NCBI GenBank assembly: GCA_022885665.1 | Contig: JAGQDJ010000260.1 | Coordinates: 1,488,001-1,552,000 of the forward strand | Length of the DNA: 64,000 nt | Origin: Triops longicaudatus | Taxonomy: Eukaryota > Arthropoda > Branchiopoda > Notostraca > Triopsidae | Reading direction: 5' to 3' | Part shown: piece after piece, positions 14,501 to 24,900 of the stretch | Layout of the letters: every line of letters starts with the position of its first letter | How positions within the stretch are numbered: position 1 is the stretch's first letter | Program-made: the position numbers and the translations under genes | Notes under the pieces: generated by a model | What the model was told of the DNA's origin: nothing | Databases searched by the model: none | What the model saw: only the letters and a program-made list of their open reading frames with translations

Positions 14501-15446
14501 TATTACCTTTCCTGTTATATTTATGTAGGGTGTAAAGCACCAGTTTGGTTTCTAAAAGAGGTAAATAAATTATGGCCCCATTTATCTGAACCCGGCCGGG
14601 GGAAAAGCCTCCACAGCGGCAACTCTGACATCTGCCTTTGCAACCGATGCCCTTGCCAGCTTCTGAAACTCCTAATCTGTGCAGGAATTATTCCGCGTTC
14701 CACACGAGGGGAATGATCTAACCAATGAACCGTGGCATTCGAGCCAGCAGGTTTTATTGCGAATAATATCAAACCTAAGAGGAGGCTTCGATGGTTGATT
14801 AACGAAAGACTATGCCTCATGCTCGGTACTGACTAGGTGAATGTTGCCTTAGTGTGTTACTCTCGTACATTTGCTACCAGACGTTTGTTGACATTTCTTT
14901 CAGGCTCGCCTTTTTGAGGGCTTAGGTATAGGTAAGTAAATGGAACACTCACCACTTGAAAGTTTCCAGGTGACAAGGACAAGCAAAAGAGCAAACAGCT
15001 TGTTAGTCCCGAATGTCGTCAAATATACAAAAAAAAGGAAGAAGCCACGTCAACCTTCTGTCGTATATACGGCAAGCTGGATTTTTACAGGTGCATGGCC
15101 CACTAAAACACACTTTAAAAATTGCCTTCTTCGATTGCGCTTTTCTTTACAGTAATTACGACTAGCCTTCCTAATCCCTCGCAAGCTAGATGGCGTTCAG
15201 GTGGAGTTAGTCCCCCGAGTGCAAAATTTGTTGAAAAAAGTGTCCCCTCATTAGTCGAAATGTTCGCTTTCTGTAAAACGTTCGAATTGATGCGGCAAAA
15301 TACGCTGTATAAATTCCCATCTTCCCAGAATCAAGGTGACAGCAATTCGGGTAGATGATGGAGCTAAACAGAGTTTCGTGCGAAAGAAAATTCGTCAGCT
15401 AAACGAGATGGAAAGAAACAGGCAAGAAAGAAAAAGGGGGAGCTAT
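11507..15446. other. Gene-free stretch upstream of SoxB1
   Basis: No exon or RNA gene was recognised. Open frames are short and lack family motifs. AT-rich blocks lie around 13090-13230 and 14030-14220. The stretch is the proximal 5' flank of the SoxB1 gene and would be the first place to look for its enhancers, but no specific site can be asserted. Confidence 0.4.
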
Positions 15447-15453
15447 TATAAAA
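15447..15453 (+). promoter_or_regulatory. TATA box, candidate SoxB1 promoter
   Basis: TATAAAA followed by G is a near-ideal TATA element, followed by a GC-richer stretch (about 15455-15640). Two ATTGG (inverted CCAAT) motifs lie downstream near 15545 and 15600. A TATA box here predicts a start site near 15475-15480 and a leader of about 850 nt before the SoxB1 ATG. That leader would contain at least six upstream ATGs (for example 15493 and 15612), so either the leader is spliced or the true start site is closer to the gene. Confidence 0.4.
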
Positions 15454-16327
15454 GGGAGCCCTTGCGGCGAGTTGGAGCTGTCCTTTACCTTTATGAACGG
15501 GGCTTCAGCGTGCTCCGCCCCGCTTCACAGCAGCCCCAACGCGCATTGGCGGATCTGATAGGGTCTAGCATGCCCGTAGGCGTTTCCGGCCGCCGTACGA
15601 TTGGCTCCTTGATGTTCCTGGCCGCGAGGATGTCAATCAATAACCTAGTCAAGAGACAAGCGAATAGAAGCCCACAGAATAGGTGGATTTCAAAGCGTTC
15701 AGACGTGAGTTGTGCGCGCTCTCTTCAAAGAAAGACTTAGCCCCCTCTTCTTCCTTAGAAAACCCCCAGTCTTTTCAATAGAATCCACCCCGCTCGTCGG
15801 CAGTTCTACAGCTCCAACTCACCTGGGCAGGTGTGTCTACGATACGCTCCGGTGTGTGTATTTCGCAGTGGTGCTTCACTGTTACACGAAAAAAAAAATA
15901 ACAGAAAACAATTCATGTTCTTGATCAACTTGACTGGGAACGTAGAACTGGTCAAATACGACTGTGACTTACTGTACGCTTCATTCGTAGTTCATAAGCC
16001 GAACTTGACGACAAGAATTAAGCGTGGAGAACCTGGAATGTTTATACGTTAGAAACCGTGGTATCAAGTTTAATTGCGGTGTTACTAGTGGTTGGTGTCA
16101 TCCCCGCTTCCCATAACACCTCAAGTGCATTGGATCGACTTGCAAGTTTCTGGACGTGATCCCAAGTCGAATCTTCGGTGGCTTAAGTTTGGTGTTCTAA
16201 GGGGAGAAGGGTGTTCGCTACCACGGCGCACCTTAAGAGCGTGGCTCACGAGGCTGAGAGGACAGCCGAGTATTGGTGGTTAAAAAGCGAGTACGCTCGT
16301 GAGTACGACGCTATAGATCGTGGAGCT
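15454..16327 (+). other. Presumed SoxB1 5' leader / proximal promoter
   Basis: Non-coding sequence between the TATA element and the SoxB1 ATG. It contains several upstream ATGs. A donor-like CAG|GTGTGT lies at 15830/15831 and an acceptor-like 'gttactag' ends at 16088, so a short leader intron (about 258 bp) is possible but unproven. A 13-bp inverted repeat pairs 15469-15481 with 15808-15820. The frame of SoxB1 is open back to 16211 but without an ATG, so I do not extend the protein. Confidence 0.35.
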
Positions 16328-17788
16328 ATGTTGACCGCCATGGAATCGGATTTGAAAGCTAGCGGCTTGCATGCCATGTCAGCTGCCCATGCTGGCCATC
16401 ATCCGCATGGTCATCACCCACACCTGGGTTCACCGCCGATCGGCTTGACCAGCATATCCGGCGTAGGATGCTCCGTGGTTACCAGTATTAGCAGCAGTCA
16501 CGCGTTGTCTCCGCCGATGACTCCGCAGCATCTAGGTCAGTTGCACCATCCCGCCCATCCACACGCGCATTTGCTAAGTGGTACGTCCCAAAATCATCCC
16601 AATCATCTTTCGCACCCCAGTCATCCTTCACAGCAGCAACAGCAGCATTCTTCCCATAACCCCCATTCCCATTCCAACAGCTCCTCCAACGCCAGTAATG
16701 CCAGCAACGGCGGCAATAGCCATGGTCAGCAGCAATCCCAGCAATCCAGTTCCAGTCAGTCGCAATCGGCAGCAGCCGCGGCGGCCGCTGCTGCTGCGGC
16801 AGCCAAAGCCAACGCTGACCGCGTCAAGCGACCCATGAACGCTTTCATGGTCTGGTCACGGGGACAGCGGCGCAAGATGGCCCAAGAAAATCCCAAGATG
16901 CACAACTCCGAAATATCCAAGCGTCTCGGCGCCGAGTGGAAGCTTCTTTCCGAAGCTGAGAAACGACCTTTCATTGACGAAGCCAAACGCCTCCGCGCCG
17001 TACACATGAAGGAACACCCCGACTACAAGTACCGTCCGCGAAGGAAAACCAAGACCCTGCTCAAAAAAGACAAGTACCCGCTCGCCGGTGGTTTGCTGCC
17101 GTCGTCGGATCATTCTCGTAATCCAGTTCAATCGGTACCGCGCGAAATGTATCAAATGCCGAACGGTTACATGCCCAATGGGTACTCCATGATGCACCAC
17201 GATCCTAATGCCTACCAACAACACGCGGCAGCGGCTGCCTACGGGGGACACATGGCTAGCAACGCAGCCTTATACCAGCGATATGACATGTCACAAGTGC
17301 ATTCGCCCAGCTTGGCCGGCGTCGGAGGTGCTTCGCCCATGTCTTATGTGAACGGGGCCAATTACGGTGCCATGTACCCCGGCGCTGGCTCGCCGTACTC
17401 CATGCAGTCCCAGATGGGTACCGGCAGCGTAGGTTCCGTCGGATCCTCGCACAGTCCCAACAGCGTCAAATCCGAAACGCCTACTCCTACGGGTAATAGC
17501 GGTAGTGGCAGTGCTCCCGGTTCCCTGACCACGGGAACCGGGCCTGGCTCCGGTCCCGCGGGATCGGTCCAGATTAAACGCGAATATCCGACCGCCTCGG
17601 CTGGCGATTTGCGGCAGATGATCTCCATGTATCTGCCGGGCAGCGAAAATCACATGGCCAACGATCCGACCTGCGGTGGCCGCTTGCCGATGCCCATGCA
17701 CCATCCCGCCGCCCATAACTACGGTACATCACCTGATCCCATGTCCGCTGCGGCGGCAGCGGCGGGAATGTCCATGGCCCATATGTAA
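16328..17788 (+). CDS. SoxB1: SoxB1-group HMG-box transcription factor (Sox2/Sox3/SoxNeuro type), intronless
   Basis: A DNA-binding nuclear transcription factor of the SoxB1 group, which in animals maintains neural and other progenitor states. The single exon encodes 486 aa from the first in-frame ATG. A second ATG (16340, residue 5) has a better Kozak context (gccATGG) and may be the real start. The order of segments is: His-rich N-terminus (residues 21-34, HHPHGHHPH), Ser/His/Gln-rich region, a run of 12 Ala (148-159), the HMG box (about 164-242), then a Met/Tyr/Ala/Gly-rich transactivation region. The HMG box carries the family signature RPMNAFMVWSRGQRRKMA and is followed by the SoxB1-type tail KTLLKKDKYPLAGGLL. 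SUMO-consensus sites VKSE (K381) and IKRE (K417) and the conserved block GDLRQMISMYLPG (426-438) follow. The C-terminus MAHM resembles the SHM/THM ends of vertebrate Sox2. Lack of introns is usual for SoxB1 genes. Assignment to the group is firm; the exact orthologue name depends on the species. Confidence 0.97.
   Translation: MLTAMESDLKASGLHAMSAAHAGHHPHGHHPHLGSPPIGLTSISGVGCSVVTSISSSHALSPPMTPQHLGQLHHPAHPHAHLLSGTSQNHPNHLSHPSHPSQQQQQHSSHNPHSHSNSSSNASNASNGGNSHGQQQSQQSSSSQSQSAAAAAAAAAAAAKANADRVKRPMNAFMVWSRGQRRKMAQENPKMHNSEISKRLGAEWKLLSEAEKRPFIDEAKRLRAVHMKEHPDYKYRPRRKTKTLLKKDKYPLAGGLLPSSDHSRNPVQSVPREMYQMPNGYMPNGYSMMHHDPNAYQQHAAAAAYGGHMASNAALYQRYDMSQVHSPSLAGVGGASPMSYVNGANYGAMYPGAGSPYSMQSQMGTGSVGSVGSSHSPNSVKSETPTPTGNSGSGSAPGSLTTGTGPGSGPAGSVQIKREYPTASAGDLRQMISMYLPGSENHMANDPTCGGRLPMPMHHPAAHNYGTSPDPMSAAAAAAGMSMAHM
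16817..17053 (+). other. HMG box of SoxB1 (79 aa)
   Basis: This encodes the sequence-specific DNA-binding domain. It begins DRVKRPMNAF and ends PRRKTK. The basic clusters at both ends (VKRP, and RPRRKTK) match the two nuclear localisation signals known for Sox proteins. The core NSEISKRLGAEWK, the EKRPFIDEAKRLRA helix and HMKEHPDYKYRPRRK are all intact, with no missing key residue. Confidence 0.95.
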
Positions 17789-18960
17789 TTTACACAAGAG
17801 ACTTTTATTTCTATCGCTACGTTTGTATATCCATGTGTGGATGTGCGTGCTGCTGTGTGGATTAGCTGGCGTTGAACTTTTCTGTTTTTTGGTTTTTGGC
17901 GAGCGCACAGGGATCACGTTTACCCTTTCGATAAAGAGAAAACGACGACGAAGAATACCCGCTTATCAATCCCCAACTTGAAAACCTCCCTCGTCAAGCG
18001 TGATATTGAGTGCAAATCTAAATCCCCCATTTTCGTTAAAAATCACAGAGATACCTATGAAATTTATCCTAAATTTACGACAACGTTCACTCCCGCACAC
18101 TTGCATCACACCGAGACTTGCGTCATTCTATGCCCCTCACTTCAAACCCTATAACTGCGAGCGTGAACATCAAGAAAGCAATGATGGTTGCGAAGCACAG
18201 TTCAGCCATTGAGTAGTACTCTTCCTTGACTTTTTAGCAATTACCATTTCTTCCGGGCCTTGGGGACACACGGTAAGAGAAAGAACTCTGTCCCGTTTAC
18301 GCTTCGTGCTCACAATTCAGGGTGCAAAAAAAGGCCGAAAAAATCTGATTCCCGTCAAGTGTGCAGTGGCAAAAGACACTTCATTGCACACATCATGGGG
18401 ACCATTGTGAAGTTTGTCCTCATATTTTGACTGTGTTTGAGTTTTCCTGTTGGGTGCAACTTGCACAAGACATACGATTTTTGTACAGTTATGAAAGCCG
18501 GCGTCACGTACTAAATTTTCTGTACATAAAGCCATTTCAATTGTGGGTTCCTTTAGGGAAGAATTTAATTGTTTGTTTCATTTGGTGGGGCAAATTGGGG
18601 AGCGATATGTTTGCAGCGCGTGAATATGTTATGTTTCCTTTCCCTGAGAAAGGGCCAAAACTCCGTTCATAGACTTGTTCGACAGATATAAAGTGCTCTC
18701 TACAGCTTGAAGCTTTGTTACGCGAGCAAGTATATTCGAAAAAAAACTCCTTCGCTGAGTTCTTTTCTTAGCAAAAATCTCACAACATTCCACGAAAAAT
18801 ACCCCATACGCAAAAATATTTGTAAATAGAATATTTGGCACGTCTCAGATGACTTTGGCTGCTGATTGCTCCCCATTCCTCCGTTTTTCTTGTTATGATC
18901 ACATTTGCCCCATTATTATTTTGAACGTGTCCATTGTTTCCTTCCAAGAAAGACAATAAA
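17789..18960 (+). other. Presumed SoxB1 3' UTR
   Basis: Sequence from the TAA stop to the first clear AATAAA. No coding features were seen. The length (about 1.2 kb) is plausible for a SoxB1 3' UTR, but the end is inferred only from the signal at 18955-18960. Confidence 0.45.
18955..18960 (+). terminator. Candidate poly(A) signal for SoxB1
   Basis: AATAAA, the first canonical hexamer I see downstream of the SoxB1 stop codon. It is followed by 'ttacaaaagttttaccag' and a T/G-containing stretch, which is compatible with cleavage about 15-30 nt further on. Confidence 0.45.
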
Positions 18961-21900
18961 TTACAAAAGTTTTACCAGTCCAAGTTTTTTGAATGTTCAT
19001 TTCAACCCAAATTTGGTTCGTGTGCCGTTCACTTAATAGTATTCAAACCAGGAAATACAACATATTAGGCAAATTCATAGTAACGTGTAGTGTGCTAGGG
19101 CACACATAAACACAATTGAAGTGACAACCGCAAAAGAAGGTGCTAAGTATCTCGTCTTTTAATTGCGACATTTGCGGGAGCAAAACTAACCGCTAAATGA
19201 CATCCTTTGCACGCTATGAAATTCCAGTTCTGAACATGAAGTGCCAAGAGCTCACCACCAGATTTTAATGCAAGACTTTTGGTGGCTCAGTGTTACATTA
19301 GAAAAGGTAAAACGTTTGGTCATGGTCTTTTGGTTCAAATAGAAAGTACATGTGTTGGCTGCAGAGTTTGAGACATTTTCAAGCTCTAATCCCCGAAAAA
19401 GACTCAAACCTTCGGATTTGAGCTTGATTGGATCCAGTCAGGGGTTGACGAAGTCTGGGCTCGCAGTACGGTTTGACAATAATTCATGCATCAGTCCGTA
19501 GCCGCAGCCGTGCAGAACGGAACGTTAAATCAGACTAGCCATTTACTGGGTTAGCTGGGCATAAGAGCCCCAAGTATCCAAGTCTATGGGTTAACTAACG
19601 AACTAACTTTTGAAATTGCAAGACCCTTTTTCACCCCATATGATCCCACGGAATCCTAACCAACAATCGGGCACCGAAGTTTCGTCCTCATTGCAACCCC
19701 CTGTCGAGCTTCGATGCTGTTCAGTGGCATGGAAATAGCAGAATCCATCAGCACAGACAGATTGAGAGGAATTACCAGAACAGCAAAGTTGATACACGCT
19801 TAGAACCAGAACCACCACCAGCCAGCCGAACACTTTTACCTTTGCTATTTCTCCTTCCTCATTTCCCTCACCTTTTCTTGTCTCTTTCTCCTCAACGGAC
19901 TGGTGGAGCTGTCATCATGTCAACTTTACCTTGAAACTTAAGTGTTTCCGTGTCTCTCACGGTTAAGCCCATCACCGGAATCCGGATGGAATTCCAGGCA
20001 GCGATTCCACATTTAGTTTCATCCTTGGTCTTGTAACCTTACTAATCTATACAAGGTGTATCATTTTCAGGATTATCACAGAGAAACGTACGAAAAATGA
20101 GCTAAAGGTAGGAAATATTCGTTCCAGAGTTTTATTCTTCTATGTGCAAGACTGTTGGAAACAGTAATTGAGAATATTATTTGGGATGGGAGGAAGTACA
20201 CGTGAAAAGTATAGAATCAAGGGCCAAAGAATTTACAGGTAAACGAGTGGGGTCCAGGTGTCATCTTTTCCTCCTCCTTACTCACTTCCCAAACGCTGTA
20301 TATTGCTGGTCTGTCACCCTAACCAACCGAAACCTTTATCTCCCCCTTCTCACCATATACACAACGGACATTTTCGGGGTTATTTCTTTTTCCTTGCTTA
20401 CTTTTTTCCAACTTTCTCTCTGCGTTTCATTCTTCCTTCTTTTCCTCTCTTACTACTGTACACTCACGGTTCAGTCCTAACGTGATGACATCGCAATTTG
20501 CATCAATTTGCATTTCCGTTTTAAAGGGTCGTTTTTACTTGGTATATATGACAACTTGGTGCATAAAACTGGTAGAAACGCTACTCCTGTACTCCGGTAT
20601 ATTGTAAACAAGCGTCAGCAAATGACTACTAAAAGAAGAGGGTAAAAAAAGATTACCCCGGATGGCGTGTGACGTCAAGTTTTTACTTGCGCTACTTGTG
20701 TTCTAAAGACTCAACAAGTCCTCTTTAACACGTACTATGACGTCGTAAAAGGTGTCTTGCATATTTTATGTCCAGTTAATCATTCCCCAGCACAAGGAGT
20801 CAGCCCCTCCATCCCTGACCTGACCAAAAATGCGTTCGCCGTCGAATTGCTGGCTATCAATTAGCTGACATAGCTGGTGTTATTGCGTCGTCAGTAATCG
20901 ATGAGGTGCTCCATATCACGGGATTATCTTTTATGGAAAGAGGCCTGCGGGCCAAAGGTAAGAGACTAGTAACGCGAGAAAAGAATCAAGAAGAAAACTC
21001 ATCGACTCTTTATTCTGGTAGTTTGCAGAAACAATAGCCGGTCTGTTGAGCCCAAGGTGTGGATCGTTTTGTCCATGGACTGTACAAGTATCTTATTGGA
21101 CAGGGCAGCCAGTCGTTAAGGATCCCCCCATGCGTGACCACTAATATGATGATGGTAAGGACGACAACAGCTTCTTGTTACAACAGAATTTCCCTGCCAT
21201 GTTCCACCGGAAAGGGCGGGAAAAGAGAATGAGATCCTGCACCTTAGATAATACCCCTTTTTTCCTAGTTTTCAGCTGAAAGTGACCTATACAGACACCA
21301 ACATAGCCACACATTAGTAACGTGTAATTGCAGAGCACAGGGTGCGTTACTCTTAACGCGTACGTAAAAATTTTGGGCTACTCCACAATTAACACTGAGG
21401 TCTCCGATTAGCTGTTCAAATTTAGATTGGGAATAGCTCATCATAGATCTAGTTTATTGTCATTATTTTAATTAATACCCAGATTCGCTAGCTGACGGGT
21501 ATGAAAATTTGGAAGCGCAATACAATGCATGTATACAGTCGATTATACGTCGAACAATCGATGTGGTGTGTCTTAAAAGTTTTAAGCAGATAAATAAACA
21601 ATCTACCGTACCTGAAAGAAAAATATTGTTTGAATAACATAAGTGAAGAGCTTGGAAATGTACCTGGCGAAGTCCGTGAGTACAAATTGAGCTTTTCAGC
21701 AAGTCCTTGTTTTTTATTTCTTCAACACTCAGCCTTTTCCAGCCGAATGTTGAGCGTGTCTATCATATGTTGTTCACTACACTGATAAATTCAGCGACGT
21801 GAAATTCTTACTGCAAGCTTTCAGTTTAAAAATAAAAGTAGTTAGTCCATATCAAAGATTTCTGGTTGCGAAAGACCACTCACGCTCATTTATTTGGTTC

Positions 21901-24900
21901 GCTGGTCTGTTTTCAGTCACAGCTTTCGGCTCTGTGTTCGAAACGCAAACATTCGCGAAAAGAAGATCACATTTGACAATTGCTTTCCAAGCGCGGTAAG
22001 TAGCAGTGTTAGCTCATCTTTGTGCACTTTCTCAGCTGTGAAACTTTTCTTTTCTTGCACCCACAGACATAATGGTATAAAATCAGGTAAAGCGGAATGA
22101 AGCGGAGATCATCCTGGTCTGAATATCATAAGCCCAGCCAAACACCAACACACTACGACGTGAAAGTATTGATATACTGAAAAGCGCATTAATCTGATAT
22201 ATTTGGGACTATAACTCTGAAGCAAGGTCCATTGTTGCTGGTACGCTTGTATTGCAAACCGGGGTGCAATAAAAAGGTTAGTAAGTTTTTAATTCATTCC
22301 CTACTCTCTTTAATTCCGTTGTCAAGAAGTGTTGCAAAAATAATGAAATGATATTAATTTTTGCGAACTGACTTGTACATCTATAGAAATTATAAGCCCT
22401 GCTACATAGATATACTTAAATGAAACATCCGTCAAAGATCTTTTCTAATTTACGTGTTAGCAAGGGCGGAGTTGATAATAAGATTACTTCTGAAATAAAT
22501 TACTAAGTTGACCTCAACTCAGTTTCTGTTCAAATCGTGTAACCCGCTTTCAAATGACAGATCGACATCTAGCAATTATGTAAAGCAAAAACGAATAATA
22601 CCATCTTAGGCACGATTTTTTTTAAATGTTGGCTACCGACCTACTCGTGCAGCTACTGTCAGGATTTTCTCAGTATAATTTTGTTGTTTCATAACAATAC
22701 TGTTGTAGTCACTACTGACTACCTGAACAATTTCCTGTATTATTAATTATTTACTTTGTCGCATCGTTTAGGCACATAAATATACAACAATAGCGAGAAA
22801 TACTTACATAATGGCAAAAATGGCTAGGATAATGTCAAGAAGAACTGACATATTTGGATTTCTTCGAAGGATGCGTATCATAGTAGGCTTTATCTTTTAT
22901 TCTGAAAGACGTTCTGAAATTCATCTGACCTTCACGTGGTAGTGACCCTAGAAGAGCTGGTTGGAATTAACAGCTAGCGTACCAGCCTCTAACCCCCCAC
23001 CCTCCCATAAAAAATACCACAGGAAAAGGAGTGCTGTCTAGCACACGTGTGAACAAAGTCATTGCTGAAACTTGCCCGCAAGCTCTATCCCTGTTAGGCT
23101 TTACTCACGTTTCAGTATGCACGTGTCATTTGAGAGCATTTTCCGTGTACCTTTTTTTCTCTTTATTTACATACGGTTTTGTAAACATTGTGTCACAAAC
23201 TTGAAAAACGGCAGTGTTTATTCTCGAGCAAAATACTTACTCAAGGTTAATAATATTGTATATCAAATCATGCACATAAGCTTAGTCGCTGTTTCTCCTT
23301 CTCTGCTTTATTTCGGCGGATATGGCGGCCGAGGTGGACTTGGGGAAAGGTCGGGATTTATGTGTATAAGGTAAAGGAAACTCAACACGAGTACTAGAGC
23401 AAGTAGTGTTGTACGCAGTATCGTCTACTGTTATTTATTACTGATAAAATAGCTTAGCCACGCCTTAGCTCCTTCACAGCCCTTTATATGCATGCCTATA
23501 CTTCTCCAGGAAAAGAAGAACATTCAAAAATAGCTATCGCCTCACGTCTACAGGAACTGAGACAAGAAAACTTCGTACATACCGGGGACACTTATAAGGC
23601 AGGAAACAAAACGTAACCTGAGCCCAAACGAGACTTTATTCTACGTAATGTCACCAGTATTCCTTCAGTAGACCGATTTATTGGCACTTTAGCTCGGGAA
23701 TTACCTATGTTTCCCGGAAAGACAATCGTGGACAAAGATCGATTATTTGACTTGCTGTTTTTCAAAGTGCTTACTTTTGCCTTGGCAAAGAAACTTATTC
23801 GAAGTCTGGTGTTAAGTAGTTGTGTTCATTGCGCCATTGGGTTATAGATGACCATGTGTGAAACTTTGTGTTCACCATTAGATTTTTTCCTCGGATTTTG
23901 TGGTTCGGGGTGCGCTGGCTATGTCCCGAGTGGCGTGATATGAGGCTACAACAAGAGGGTCATAAACCTATTTAAGTCCTTGTGCTGTAAAAATATTTGC
24001 GTGTTCCATTAAAAATATCCCTGGCAAGCCCCCTTCTCGCTCCTAAATTTTACCTGCTCCCCAGAAGCGAAGGCCAAATGGGCAGAAAGAAGTAACACAG
24101 GAGGCTCGCATGCTGCAAGTTATATAGCAAAAATCCACCTTTCCTGAGGAAAAGAGGGCAGCCAAATGGGGCAGCTAAGTTTCGATCGAAGAGGCTGAAA
24201 TTTGGAGTTTCTGGTTTCATAGAACGTCATAAAAAATAGTTAACTCGGCTCAGCTTCAAAAAGAGAGGGTCTATGGCTAATTTGCTTCACGCCATTCCCA
24301 TTAAGCGCTCCTGGCTGACCCTTACTCACCGACAAGACCCAATAAATACGACTCGAAAAAGTACTTCAAGCTGTGAATGCACTTCCCAACACCTACCACA
24401 CATATAGCCCAATGCGGCCCAAACTAGATTAATCAATACTCATAAGTAATTTCCCCTAACGCTATTAGCTCTGAATATCCACAACCCCTTAATTTAAATA
24501 AGCTCAAGGCAGCTAAATGTGTCGACCTTCACACTATGCGCACGGTCACTACAGTGGACTTTTTTAGGTCCCATTAAACAATCATTTGCTGGCTGTTCGG
24601 CTTTGGCAAGAACGCTTTTTATGGACAATTTCAACCACACCGGCTCCAAGTTTAGAACCACTACGCTTTATGTCCTTCTCAGTCTGTTCTCTTATAAATC
24701 CCAGGTTTATTAGTGCCTTTAAATCGCCTTCACAAGGTTTGAGAAGAGAGCAACAAAACTTGACAAGTCTCGAGGCGTTTCGGGATGGTGCTGGGGGCTT
24801 GAACTTCATCATGCCACCTCATCTCAGTCAATTTTCTTCTCCCTATTTTAATTAAGTAGCCTGATCTAGCTGCGAGCCACCTCCCTTGGCTACCGCCGTT

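Noticed and set aside
16211..16327. Upstream in-frame extension of SoxB1 (39 codons)
   Set aside because: Begins at GTG, not ATG. The first ATG in this frame is 16328, and the SoxB1-like MLTAMESDLK start is there.
17291..17716. 141-aa open frame antisense to SoxB1
   Set aside because: Mirror of a GC-rich, low-stop coding exon on the plus strand. No family motif and no splice sites of its own.
19603..19833. Cys-rich minus-strand frame with a hydrophobic start, resembling a small secreted protein
   Set aside because: No ATG (starts GTG). The purine-rich sequence upstream does not look like an acceptor, so no workable start.
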